Source: an uncultured Bacteroidales bacterium (GTDB lineage Bacteria > Bacteroidota > Bacteroidia > Bacteroidales > CAIWKO01). From it: 64,000 nucleotides of DNA. The translations under genes and the position numbers were made by a program. Numbering within the stretch: the first letter of the stretch is position 1; every line of letters begins with the position of its first letter. The stretch spans positions 170,790 through 234,789 of the forward strand of contig CAIWKO010000010.1 of NCBI GenBank assembly GCA_903913285.1, written 5' to 3'. Below the pieces are notes generated by a model. The model had not been told where the DNA came from. It did no database searches and worked only from the letters and a program-made list of their open reading frames with translations. This document shows positions 44,689-52,859 of the stretch, one piece after another.

Positions 44689-44940
44689 CAAGGTGTTTAA
44701 AGGCGCATACACGATGTTTAAAGGTGCATGCACCATGTTTAAACTCGCATGCACGATGTTTTGATGCGCATGCAAGGTGTTTAAAGGCGCATGCAAGGTG
44801 TTTAAAGACGCATGCAAGGTGTTTAAACTCGCATGCACGATGTTTAAAGCCGCATGCAGGGTATTTAAAGGCGCATGCAAGGTGTTTAAAGCTGCATGCA
44901 CGATGTTTAAAGCCGCATGCACGATGTTTTGATGCGCATG
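44689..44940. repeat. 21-bp tandem array CAAGGTGTTTAAAGGCGCATG, 12 units
   Basis: The divergent gap 44533-45161 holds 12 units of exactly 21 bp, no indels. TGTTT and GCATG are nearly constant; bases 3-5 alternate (AGG, CGA, CCA) and bases 12-16 vary. The unit junction creates GCATGCA, which contains the palindrome GCATGC. The ORFs 44668-44943 and 44724-45092 are readings of the array. The array is about 200 bp upstream of the pheT -7 box. Confidence 0.95.
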
Positions 44941-45137
44941 CAAGATATCAACCTTTCTATAAAACTAACTTAATCTGTGATATAACCAATATTATTATAA
45001 AATCATCCTCCTCAGCCCTGGTTCATGGCTTATGGCTATTGGCTTTTGGCTATAACAAATCACAAATAACATTACGAATTTTTCAACATTAATCACTTTA
45101 ACCCAAACCCGAATAAGGATTTCTCGCAAGCAATGTT

Positions 45138-45145
45138 TATTTTTG
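45138..45145 (+). promoter_or_regulatory. candidate -7 box of pheT
   Basis: TATTTTTG matches TAnnTTTG and lies 16 bp before the pheT ATG. No convincing TTG at 19-21 bp. Confidence 0.5.
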
Positions 45146-45161
45146 TAAAAATTTAATCGCG

Positions 45162-47624
45162 ATGAAAATCTCATACAATTGGTTGAAGCAGTATACCGCT
45201 TTGGATATTCCGGCTGGGGAGCTTTCGAAAATACTGACAGATTGTGGGCTTGAGGTAGAAGCAACCGAAAACCTTGGGATAGATAAAAGTCGACTCGAAG
45301 GTGTGGTGGTGGGTCATGTACTCGAAAAAACCAAGCATCCCAATGCCGACAAACTCAGTCTCACAAAAGTCGATATCGGAAAAGGTGAACCTCTGTCAAT
45401 TGTTTGCGGCGCACCGAATGTAGCCGAACATCAAAAAGTTTTGGTTGCAACCCTGGGAACAAAAATTATAAGTGCAAAAGGTGAATTTATTATTGAGAAA
45501 TCAAAAATACGCGGCGAAATTTCCGAGGGGATGATATGTGCCGAAGACGAACTGGGATTGGGCGAATCACATGCAGGAATCATGATTCTCAATGCTGATG
45601 CCCCCATTGGAGTGGCAGCAGCCGAATATTTGAATGTTGAAGAAGATGTTGTTTATGAAATAGGGCTCACTCCCAACCGCTCGGATGCCACATCGCATAT
45701 TGGTGTGGCCCGCGATGTTTTGGCGGTGGTCAATTCTAAATCCAACGAAAATCACGCATTGCAAATTCCCGACATAAGCTCCTTTTCTGTCGATAACCAT
45801 TCCTTGCCAATCGAAATCACAGTTGAAGATGCTAATGCTTGCCCGCGATACACCGGACTAACCATTAGCAATGTGCAAATTGCCGATTCTCCCGAATGGA
45901 TGCAGAAAAAACTGCAGGCTATCGGTTTGCGGCCGATAAACAATATCGTCGACATCACCAACTACGTTCTTTTCGAAACCGGCCAACCGCTTCATGCTTT
46001 CGATGCCGATAGGATAAACGGAAAAAAAGTTATTGTTAAAAAACTTCAGAACAAAACAAAATTCACCACCCTCGACGGTGTTGAACGCGAATTGAGCGGA
46101 AACGACCTGATGATTTGCAATGCCTCAGAGCCCATGTGTATAGCCGGGGTGTTTGGTGGCGAGAAATCGGGGGTTACACACGAAACCAAAAATATTTTTC
46201 TCGAAAGCGCTTATTTCAATCCCACTTCCGTTCGCAAAACCTCGAAGTATCACGGATTGAAGACCGATGCATCATTTCGTTTCGAACGCGGCGCCGACCC
46301 GAACATTAATGTTTATGCCGTCAAACGTACTGCTATGCTGATAAAAGAAATTGCAGGCGGCACGATATCTTCCGAAATAGTTGATGTATATCCTTCAAAA
46401 ATTGAAAATCGAAAAGTGGAGTTTTCGTTGACTCGAATGGATGCTGTTATCGGCAAACATATTGAAAAAAACGTGGTTAAAAAAATTCTCACTTCTTTGG
46501 GTATTATAATCACAAACGAAACTGATACCGTTTTATCGTTGGAAATACCGCCTTTCAAGACCGATGTAACCCGCGAAATTGATGTAGTGGAAGAAGTTTT
46601 GCGAATATACGGCTACAACAACATCGAATTCGGCGATGGGATCCGTTCTTCGTTGAGCTATTTTCCCAAACCCGACACTGAAAGAGCACAGAATATTATT
46701 TCCGATTATCTGACCTCGAACGGCTTTTATGAGATCATGACCAACTCGCTCACCAAATCGGCCTATTACGAAAACAATGATTCCTTATTTTCTGCCGACC
46801 GCTCAGTTCACCTGCTGAATCCTCTCAGCAAAGAGTTGAATGTGATGCGTCAGACCATGCTTTTTTCGGGTTTGGAATCCGTTGCCTTCAACAAAAATCA
46901 TAAACAAAACAACACATTCTTCTATGAGTTCGGCAAAGTTTATTCCGTCAATTCATCCATTACCTCATCCAACCCGCTCGATAAATACCGCGAACAAAAA
47001 CAACTTGCCCTTTTTGTCAGCGGAAACATTCACGACCAAAGTTGGAATGCTAAAGAACAACAGGTCGATATCTATTATCTGAAAGCTATCGTCGACCAAA
47101 TTATCAAACGCCTGAGCATCCCGAAAAATACATTCACGATTTTAGAAGATCAAAATCCCGGCATGTTCAACCAGCAGTTGACCTATAAAGTTAACGAAAC
47201 TGTTGTTTGCGAATTGGGTAATCTTCATAGCGATATCCTGAAACAAACCGATATAAAGGATGCTGTATTTTTCGCTTGTCTGGACTGGGATTTTTTGTTT
47301 TATAAATGTCAAAAAGAAACCATCATTTATCGCGAAGTAAGCCATTTCCCTGAAGTGAAACGCGACCTCGCCTTGTTGCTCGACAAATCTGTAAACTACG
47401 GTCAGGTTGAACAAATAGCGTATCAAACCGACCCCTTGCTCATAAAAAAAGTCTCCTTATTTGATATTTACGAGGGAGAAAACATCGGTGAAGGCAAAAA
47501 ATCCTATGCTGTTAGTTTTGTTTTGCAGGATGAGGAAAAAACCCTAACCGACGAGCGCATCGACGCCTGTATGAACAAACTGATCGAAGCTTATAAAAAA
47601 CAACTCAACGCAACTTTAAGATAA
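45162..47624 (+). CDS. pheT: phenylalanyl-tRNA synthetase beta subunit
   Basis: 820 residues, full length. The N-terminal EMAP-II-like tRNA-binding domain (GVVVGHVLEKTKHPNADKLSLTKVDIGKG, about residues 45-150) is followed by the B3/B4 editing region, the B5 domain and a C-terminal anticodon-binding (FDX-ACB) domain starting at YREVSHFPEVKRDLALLLDKSVNYGQV. It forms the alpha2-beta2 enzyme with PheS, which is not in this window. The radical SAM gene follows after 4 bp. Confidence 0.97.
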   Translation: MKISYNWLKQYTALDIPAGELSKILTDCGLEVEATENLGIDKSRLEGVVVGHVLEKTKHPNADKLSLTKVDIGKGEPLSIVCGAPNVAEHQKVLVATLGTKIISAKGEFIIEKSKIRGEISEGMICAEDELGLGESHAGIMILNADAPIGVAAAEYLNVEEDVVYEIGLTPNRSDATSHIGVARDVLAVVNSKSNENHALQIPDISSFSVDNHSLPIEITVEDANACPRYTGLTISNVQIADSPEWMQKKLQAIGLRPINNIVDITNYVLFETGQPLHAFDADRINGKKVIVKKLQNKTKFTTLDGVERELSGNDLMICNASEPMCIAGVFGGEKSGVTHETKNIFLESAYFNPTSVRKTSKYHGLKTDASFRFERGADPNINVYAVKRTAMLIKEIAGGTISSEIVDVYPSKIENRKVEFSLTRMDAVIGKHIEKNVVKKILTSLGIIITNETDTVLSLEIPPFKTDVTREIDVVEEVLRIYGYNNIEFGDGIRSSLSYFPKPDTERAQNIISDYLTSNGFYEIMTNSLTKSAYYENNDSLFSADRSVHLLNPLSKELNVMRQTMLFSGLESVAFNKNHKQNNTFFYEFGKVYSVNSSITSSNPLDKYREQKQLALFVSGNIHDQSWNAKEQQVDIYYLKAIVDQIIKRLSIPKNTFTILEDQNPGMFNQQLTYKVNETVVCELGNLHSDILKQTDIKDAVFFACLDWDFLFYKCQKETIIYREVSHFPEVKRDLALLLDKSVNYGQVEQIAYQTDPLLIKKVSLFDIYEGENIGEGKKSYAVSFVLQDEEKTLTDERIDACMNKLIEAYKKQLNATLR

Positions 47625-47628
47625 CAAA

Positions 47629-48396
47629 ATGACACTTTTTGATTCTATCATTTTCGGGCCGGTACACAGTCGCAGACTCGGTGTTTCTCTTGGCATAAAC
47701 CTGTTGCCGACCACGGTAAAAATTTGCACATTCAATTGCATTTATTGCGAATGCGGCTGGACCGAAACCTCCGACATTAAAAAAGCACAGTTTTATCCTG
47801 CCTCAGAGATTCGCGCCTCTTTGGAAAAAAGCCTGATTTATCTCAACCAACAGCACATCGCCATCGATTCAATAACCTTTGCCGGAAACGGTGAGCCCAC
47901 CATTCATCCCCAGTTTACAGAGATCATTGATGACACGATTAAACTCAGAGATACCTATACGCCTCAGTCCAAAATAAGTGTCCTTTCAAATTCCACTATG
48001 CTTTCAAAAGATACTATTGTTGAAGCTCTGAAAAAGGTCAATAACATCATGAAACTCGATGCAGGCTCCGAACGTATGTTTCAATTGATAAATAAACCAA
48101 AAAACAGTATTACCTTAAAAGAAATAGTTGAGAATTTAAAGAAATTCAAGGGCAAGTTGATTATCCAAAGCATGTTCGTTCGGGGCGAAATGCAGGGAGA
48201 AATCATCGACAACACCGAAGAAACCGAAATAAAAGCGTGGCTTTCGCATATTCAGGCCATCAACCCTGCCGGGGTCATGATATATTCTCTCGACCGCCGT
48301 CCGCCTTTAGCCAAACTCGAAAAAATATCGGAAGAAGAATTGCAGTTAATTGCCGATAAGGTCCGGCAATTAAATATTAAAGTAAACGTTTATTAG
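47629..48396 (+). CDS. radical SAM protein (COG0731/wyosine-like)
   Basis: 255 residues. The 4Fe-4S cluster motif reads KICTFNCIYCECGW, i.e. Cys-x3-Cys-x2-Cys, about residue 31-38, preceded by FGPVHSRRLGVSLGINLLP, a stretch typical of the COG0731 group related to the TYW1 wyosine enzymes. SAM-binding elements ITFAGNGEPTIHPQF and SVLSNSTMLSK follow. It starts 4 bp after pheT and likely shares its transcript. The substrate of bacterial members is unknown. Confidence 0.9.
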   Translation: MTLFDSIIFGPVHSRRLGVSLGINLLPTTVKICTFNCIYCECGWTETSDIKKAQFYPASEIRASLEKSLIYLNQQHIAIDSITFAGNGEPTIHPQFTEIIDDTIKLRDTYTPQSKISVLSNSTMLSKDTIVEALKKVNNIMKLDAGSERMFQLINKPKNSITLKEIVENLKKFKGKLIIQSMFVRGEMQGEIIDNTEETEIKAWLSHIQAINPAGVMIYSLDRRPPLAKLEKISEEELQLIADKVRQLNIKVNVY

Positions 48397-48450
48397 TTGT
48401 AGGCTATGATAAAACAGTGCCCTATCTTTACAATTGGATTATAATTGAAC

Positions 48451-48861
48451 ATGCAGCGCTACGAACCTAAAATATTACTTGCATTTGGCGAAGCGGTGAG
48501 CGGAAACAAAAAGGTTTTTCGCTGGCTTGCCGATAACGGCTATGTTGAACTCGCGGCACTGTCAAATTGTATCAACTCCGATACCGATGCTTTTTACTGG
48601 CTTTTAAAGAACGGTTACCCCGAATACGCCATACTCAGCAATGCCATGGACGGATACGACGATGCTTACATCTGGCTCAAAAAACATAATTTCAGTTTTT
48701 ATATCGTCTTTGCTGACGCCTGCCGCAACCGGCCAAAAGCCTTCGAATGGCTAAAAGAACATGAACTTGACCTGTTTATTCATTTGGCAAAAATAATCTT
48801 CGATGTTCTGGAAGATCAGCGCCGTAGTTCCTACGACTACCATAAAATACGGTTTAATTAG
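48451..48861 (+). CDS. hypothetical protein with four 25-residue repeats
   Basis: 136 residues from the ATG at 48451; the track start (48445) uses TTG. It contains four consecutive 25-residue units, residues about 13-112, for example SNCINSDTDAFYWLLKNGYPEYAIL and SNAMDGYDDAYIWLKKHNFSFYIVF. The pattern is A-[FY]-x-W-L-x-x-[NH] followed by a hydrophobic helix, similar in spirit to ankyrin-like or helical hairpin repeats but shorter. No domain name can be given. A conserved tail (RRSSYDYHKIRFN) follows. Confidence 0.7.
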   Translation: MQRYEPKILLAFGEAVSGNKKVFRWLADNGYVELAALSNCINSDTDAFYWLLKNGYPEYAILSNAMDGYDDAYIWLKKHNFSFYIVFADACRNRPKAFEWLKEHELDLFIHLAKIIFDVLEDQRRSSYDYHKIRFN

Positions 48862-48924
48862 CCGATTTATACATCTGCCAACTCTGATTCAACAAAGTAA
48901 TATACTATCGGGTTTGATCAGAAG

Positions 48925-49740
48925 CTATCTTCCCGTGGTCACAGTTCCTGTGCTATAATTCAGTTGCGACCCGAACATACTGTGAGGAATAGTAAATATT
49001 GCCAGGGTGATCACCGCTGCTGCTATAATATACCCCGGACGATACTTTTTACGGTTCAATAGCAGTGCAATTCCCCAGGCCACAAACGCTATCAGGGTTT
49101 TGTTATCGGTCAGGTCCCATCCCCACGGAACTCCGGTCCAGAAAGCATCAAAAGCAAACTTCTGCACTATCGGTCCCAAAACGATTCCGCCCATGAACAT
49201 GGCTATAAAGGTTATAAAAGCATACAACCGTGCTTTGTCCACTTTAAATGCAGCAAACAAGCCCGCCAGAGTCGACAGCAGCATGGCAACAAACATAAAA
49301 AGTATATGCGGTATCAGGATAATAGGCGATACATCTCCCTTAAAACGTATCACATTCGGACTTTCTGCCAAAACAGGAATTTCCTTCACTCCCGAACGGA
49401 ATATAACGAAATATTCCAATTTCCCTGCTGCTGCTTGTTTGGGCAAGTATGCAGTTATGCCGTTTTCTGTCTTCTGAAAAGCCACCGTATCCCACTTATC
49501 ATTTGTAGGATATTTCCGATAAACCAAAAACCCACGCAAACCATTATCATTCACCGGGACTTTTATTTCGCAATCTGTATTGCTGCTGTTGCTGCGAGGC
49601 AGTGTAAAATCATACATTCTGCCGTTGAGCTCAACATTAACACTTCTCGGATATGTTGGCCCTGTCTTACGCTGATAATAGGCTGCCACCAGTGTAATTA
49701 TCACTGCCAGCACCCACGCGATTATCATTTTTCTCTTCAT
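48925..49740 (-). CDS. hypothetical integral membrane protein
   Basis: 271 residues. An N-terminal helix (MIIAWVLAVIITLVAAYY) leads into a beta-rich extracytoplasmic domain (about 30-130, with VNVELNGRMYDFTLPR and NGLRGFLVYRKYPTNDKW). Four further membrane helices follow, separated by GVPWGWDLTDNKTLIAFVAW, a sequence reminiscent of cytochrome-related membrane proteins. A family name is not known to me. It is convergent with the 25-residue-repeat protein and upstream of the M28 gene on the same strand. Confidence 0.75.
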   Translation of the reverse strand: MKRKMIIAWVLAVIITLVAAYYQRKTGPTYPRSVNVELNGRMYDFTLPRSNSSNTDCEIKVPVNDNGLRGFLVYRKYPTNDKWDTVAFQKTENGITAYLPKQAAAGKLEYFVIFRSGVKEIPVLAESPNVIRFKGDVSPIILIPHILFMFVAMLLSTLAGLFAAFKVDKARLYAFITFIAMFMGGIVLGPIVQKFAFDAFWTGVPWGWDLTDNKTLIAFVAWGIALLLNRKKYRPGYIIAAAVITLAIFTIPHSMFGSQLNYSTGTVTTGR

Positions 49741-49753
49741 ATTTTAACTTTAA

Positions 49754-49811
49754 ACTTTAGGCACTCTCAACTTTAGGCACTTTAGTTCACTTTAAGTACT
49801 TTAGGCACTTC
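49754..49811 (-). repeat. three GTGCCTAAAGT motifs after the M28 gene end
   Basis: On the minus strand, AAGTGCCTAAAGT starts at the M28 stop, then two further AGTGCCTAAAGT copies and two CTTAAAGT/CTAAAGT halves follow within 58 bp, filling the gap before the next gene. Confidence 0.7.
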
Positions 49812-51562
49812 TAAAGTTGTATCAAAAGTACTTCTTTTTTCCCATTCCTTATCACATCAACCGTTATCGTCTGTCCGGGATTCAGCGATTTCATGCGTTC
49901 CATATACTCATAAATATCGTTCACGGGTTTTCCGTTCAGGGCAACTATCACGTCACCTTTCAGTATGCCGCCCCTGAAAGCGGGTCCGTCGGCATTCACC
50001 GCTCCCACTCCCACTCCTTTCACATCTTGATTGCTAAAATCGGGCATAATTCCCAGCGTAACTTTCATGCCTTCCCGCTGACTTGTCCGTTTCTTGGGTC
50101 CTGCCTCCAAATATGACAGGTTGTAATTGTTCTTTCCCAGGTCGCTTATCACCTTCGCGGCATAGTCCGATATCTGGTTCAAACCCTCGCAGTTTATCTT
50201 GCTGTAAACATCTTCCGGCGTATGATAATCGGCATGAGTTCCCGTGTTGAAATACAACACCGGGATGCTGTCCGAATAAAACGACGCGTGGTCCGAGGGG
50301 CCGTAGCCTTCCTTGCTGAAAGCCAACTTCAGTTTGTTCGTGTCCACATCCTGCTTCAAAATCTTTTCGGCATCGGCAAAAGTTCCCGTGCCGCCCACCG
50401 AAAGCACTCGCTTCGCGTTCAGCCGGCCCACCATGTCAAAATTCAGCATCAGCTTTATCTTTTTCGCATCCACGGGCAAATGCTTCACAAAATAATCCGA
50501 CCCGTACAGTCCTTCTTCCTCCCCGGTGAACGAAACAAAGATGATGTTGAAATTGCCGTCAAATTTCATCCTCGAAAACTTATCCGCCAGCGAAATCACG
50601 CAGGCTGTGCCCGAAGCATTGTCGTCGGCGCCGTGATGCACCGCCACTGTGTCGGGTTTGCGCGACCCCGAACCGTAGCCTCCCAGACCCAGATGGTCGT
50701 AATGCGCTCCCACCACTATCCATTGGTCGGTTTTCTTACTGCTCATCAGGCTTGCCACCACGTTGGCCGACTTCGCTTTCTTGGCCACTATCTCCACCGC
50801 CCCGTTCAGTCTGCCTTTCAGTTCCATGGTTGCCTCAGGCCCTTTGGCCGATTTGGCTGCCAGCGTAGCCATGCTTTGCTTCGCGATACCCAGTATCTTA
50901 TCCGCCGTTTTGCGCGTAATATTAATCACGCTGATGCCCGCTCTCGATTTACTCTTTTCCAGGTTCAGCGAAATCAGTTCGTCCTTCGTGTTCATCGCTT
51001 CGGGTGTAACAAACAATATTCCCGCGGCGCCGTGGTCTTTTGCCACCAGCATCTTGCTGCGGTCCGAACTAAAATTCGTCCATTTGTTCCGTTTCTTATT
51101 GTCTATAGGGTTGCCGCGCACCACCATCACCCATTTGTTTTTCACATCCGCCGTTTTATAATCGTCCCACTTCAAACTGTCGGTGCTAATCGAAAAGCCG
51201 TAGCCTGCAAACACCACCGGGGCAAAAATAATGGTGTCCTGACTAAATGCGTAGGGTATATAATCCGTTTCGGGCGTAAACTTCTGTTCGTTAAACTCCA
51301 GATAGTTCTTCTTTCCCAACTCCACTCCCGTTACCACGTCGAAATATTGCAGGCCTTGCTCGCACAGCAAATTCAGGTGGTCGTTCACAAACTGTTGTTT
51401 CACGTAGGCTGCTGCCATATCGGCATATTTCGTTCCCGTCAGGCGGCCGCCCAGCGAATCCGATGCCAGCACTTTTATATACGAACAGGCTTCGGGTGTT
51501 TGAGCCACGGCCACTTGCATCATCACGACCTGCGCCAACATTATAAACAGGTTTTTTTTCAT
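49811..51562 (-). CDS. M28-family aminopeptidase with PDZ domain
   Basis: 583 residues from the ATG at 51562 (signal MKKNLFIMLAQVVMMQVAVAQ), nine fewer than the track ORF. A protease-associated domain-like region precedes the M28 core: VGAHYDHLG, HHGADDNASGTA, FTGEEEGLYGSDYF and SVGGTGTF supply zinc ligands and the catalytic acidic residue. The C-terminus (GVGVGAVNADGPAFRGGILKGDVIVALNGKPVNDIYEYMERM) is a PDZ domain, an unusual partner that probably recognises substrate C-termini. Periplasmic or surface enzyme releasing N-terminal residues. Confidence 0.92.
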   Translation of the reverse strand: MKKNLFIMLAQVVMMQVAVAQTPEACSYIKVLASDSLGGRLTGTKYADMAAAYVKQQFVNDHLNLLCEQGLQYFDVVTGVELGKKNYLEFNEQKFTPETDYIPYAFSQDTIIFAPVVFAGYGFSISTDSLKWDDYKTADVKNKWVMVVRGNPIDNKKRNKWTNFSSDRSKMLVAKDHGAAGILFVTPEAMNTKDELISLNLEKSKSRAGISVINITRKTADKILGIAKQSMATLAAKSAKGPEATMELKGRLNGAVEIVAKKAKSANVVASLMSSKKTDQWIVVGAHYDHLGLGGYGSGSRKPDTVAVHHGADDNASGTACVISLADKFSRMKFDGNFNIIFVSFTGEEEGLYGSDYFVKHLPVDAKKIKLMLNFDMVGRLNAKRVLSVGGTGTFADAEKILKQDVDTNKLKLAFSKEGYGPSDHASFYSDSIPVLYFNTGTHADYHTPEDVYSKINCEGLNQISDYAAKVISDLGKNNYNLSYLEAGPKKRTSQREGMKVTLGIMPDFSNQDVKGVGVGAVNADGPAFRGGILKGDVIVALNGKPVNDIYEYMERMKSLNPGQTITVDVIRNGKKEVLLIQL

Positions 51563-51625
51563 TGCTTTGGTTTCAGAAATTTTATGCAAATATATACAAG
51601 TTGGAGGAAATGAGATTGATTTGCG

Positions 51626-51645
51626 CCCTTCGACTTCGCTCAGGG
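51626..51645. repeat. CCCTTCGACTTCGCTCAGGG dispersed element
   Basis: A 20-bp imperfect palindrome just after the start of the M28 gene, in the divergent gap. I recall this sequence (as CCTGAGCGAAGTCGAAGG) as a repeated element in many bacterial genomes. Confidence 0.55.
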
Positions 51646-51695
51646 TAAAATTAGTGATTTGATTTTGGGAAAGGAAGGGAAGGATGGAAAAATGC

Positions 51696-51717
51696 CTGCC
51701 TGAACATCGGGCAGGGA
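51696..51717. repeat. CCTGCC/GGCAGG hairpin
   Basis: CCTGCCTG-AACAT-CGGGCAGG forms a small imperfect stem in the divergent gap. A related CCTGCC-TCAT-CGGCAGG lies at about 54308-54325. Confidence 0.5.
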
Positions 51718-51779
51718 AATTTGGAAAAATGGAAGGAAAGAGGTGAAATCTAGCTAAGTGATTGTTTTATTGCACTTGT

Positions 51780-51863
51780 CAGACACCTACTTCTCTATAT
51801 TCGATGGTTACTTCTCCATGTCTGATGGTTGTTTCTCCGTGTCCGATGCATGTTTCTCCATAT
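51780..51863. repeat. 21-bp tandem array TCGATGGTTACTTCTCCATGT, four units
   Basis: Four 21-bp units with TTTCTCC or CTTCTCC at a fixed place and GATGG at the start in two of them. Shorter and more degenerate than the other arrays. It lies in the divergent gap between the M28 gene and the broken gene at 52208. Confidence 0.8.
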
Positions 51864-52080
51864 CCGATTCGAGTTGGTGAAAGGCAGGTTATAAAATAAA
51901 ATAAAGGTTGCGAGGATAAGGTTTTGGGTTCAAAGTTCAAGGTTTTGGGTTTTGAGTTTAAAGTTATGAGTTTATACGGTTATTTTTATTCATGATCCAA
52001 TCACATTCCGTTTTTTCGTTTTGTGCTGATTTCTGTCAAATAAAAATCTGCGCATCTGTGGCTAAAATATATCAATAGTT

Positions 52081-52103
52081 GTTCGAAGTTTGCAGCTTCG
52101 AAC
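52081..52103. repeat. GTTCGAAG palindrome
   Basis: GTTCGAAG-TTTGCAG-CTTCGAAC, an 8-bp perfect stem, about 100 bp upstream of the broken gene. Confidence 0.55.
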
Positions 52104-52157
52104 TAAATAAATGTTAGTTTTCAACTAAGCATACAAAATAAAAGTATTAACTTTGAA

Positions 52158-52187
52158 AACAGGCAGGGCTGCGGGGCGTTAGGCGCC
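52158..52187 (+). other. attC-like right-hand core site (GTTAGGC)
   Basis: AACAGGCAGGGCTGCGGGGCGTTAGGCGCC contains GTTAGGC, a match to the GTTRRRY integron core, preceded by GCGGGGC as in many attC right ends. No matching left half (GCCTAAC) was found within the preceding 200 bases and no integrase is in the window. A coincidence or a relic is possible. Confidence 0.3.
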
Positions 52188-52207
52188 AATTATAAAAAAA
52201 GCAGACA

Positions 52208-52686
52208 GTGAAAAAAAATTTGACAATTTTATTTGCATCAACTATAATAGTTTCAGCGTTTGGACAAGCGGACACCTCAAAATATGCACTATTTTCATTT
52301 CAGGGTTATCTGCAGCACTCCTTTGCTGACAAGGCCTTATTTTTTGGCAGTAAGTCGACTGACATAACCCAAAATGATATCATCGGAATTGATATTTTGT
52401 TGAAAAAATGTATAGATAAATGCAATATAGAGCAAAGAAATAAAAACTTAAGCGATACAGTTGATATTTCTCCATAAATACGACAGAGTGTTGCAGTTAT
52501 AAATAAAATAATGAAAAGGAGGTTTGGGTAAATTGTTATTGGCTTTTCGACAATGGACCTTATATAGATTGGAAAAAGCAACTTATCATAATGCCCGATA
52601 GGGGATTTAATTTGATAGTAAATCTAACAACAACAAAATATTACGACTTTAAAAAAAAGGTAACAGATAACAGTAAAAATAAATGA
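52208..52686 (+). pseudogene. broken gene for a small exported protein
   Basis: The N-terminal part, 52208-52477, starts MKKNLTILFASTIIVSAFGQADTSKYA with a good signal peptide and then stops at TAA after LSDTVDISP. Reading continues past the stop in the same frame (IRQSVAVINKIMKRRFG), and then a coherent stretch, shifted by one frame, reads NCYWLFDNGPYIDWKKQLIIMPDRGFNLIVNLTTTKYYDFKKKV and stops at 52686. This pattern needs one stop and one frameshift, so the gene appears inactivated. Family not recognised. Confidence 0.65.
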
Positions 52687-52698
52687 ACAAACTAAAGG

Positions 52699-52722
52699 GC
52701 GCACGGAGTGCGCTTTTTTTTT
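52699..52722 (+). terminator. rho-independent terminator
   Basis: GCGCAC-GGA-GTGCGC followed by at least nine T, just after the broken gene. Confidence 0.9.
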
Positions 52723-52752
52723 ATTTCATTGAAAGAAATTTATAGAGTTGAT

Positions 52753-52784
52753 TTGAAAATGGTTTATAATAATTTGTATTTTTG
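52753..52784 (+). promoter_or_regulatory. Bacteroidota promoter of the gene at 52860
   Basis: TTG at 52753-52755, exactly 21 bp, then TATTTTTG at 52777-52784, a full match to TTG-N19-21-TAnnTTTG; 75 bp before the ATG. Confidence 0.7.
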
Positions 52785-52859
52785 AAGGAGAATATAATTA
52801 TTGAGCAATTGCGGGGATGCAATTCTTTATGAACAAGGCTTTCCGGATAAAAATGCAAC

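Noticed and set aside
22980-44943. Possible CRISPR arrays
   Set aside because: Repeats are contiguous 21-bp units without spacers, and no cas gene is present.
44668-45092. ORFs through the 44.7-kb array
   Set aside because: Both strands open for the same reason as above; no coding evidence.
50222-51613. 463-residue plus-strand ORF opposite the M28 peptidase
   Set aside because: His/Arg-rich antisense shadow; the minus strand has all the M28 and PDZ motifs and a signal peptide.
51590-52800. A full integron with integrase
   Set aside because: Only one attC-like half-site is visible and no tyrosine recombinase gene is present in the window.
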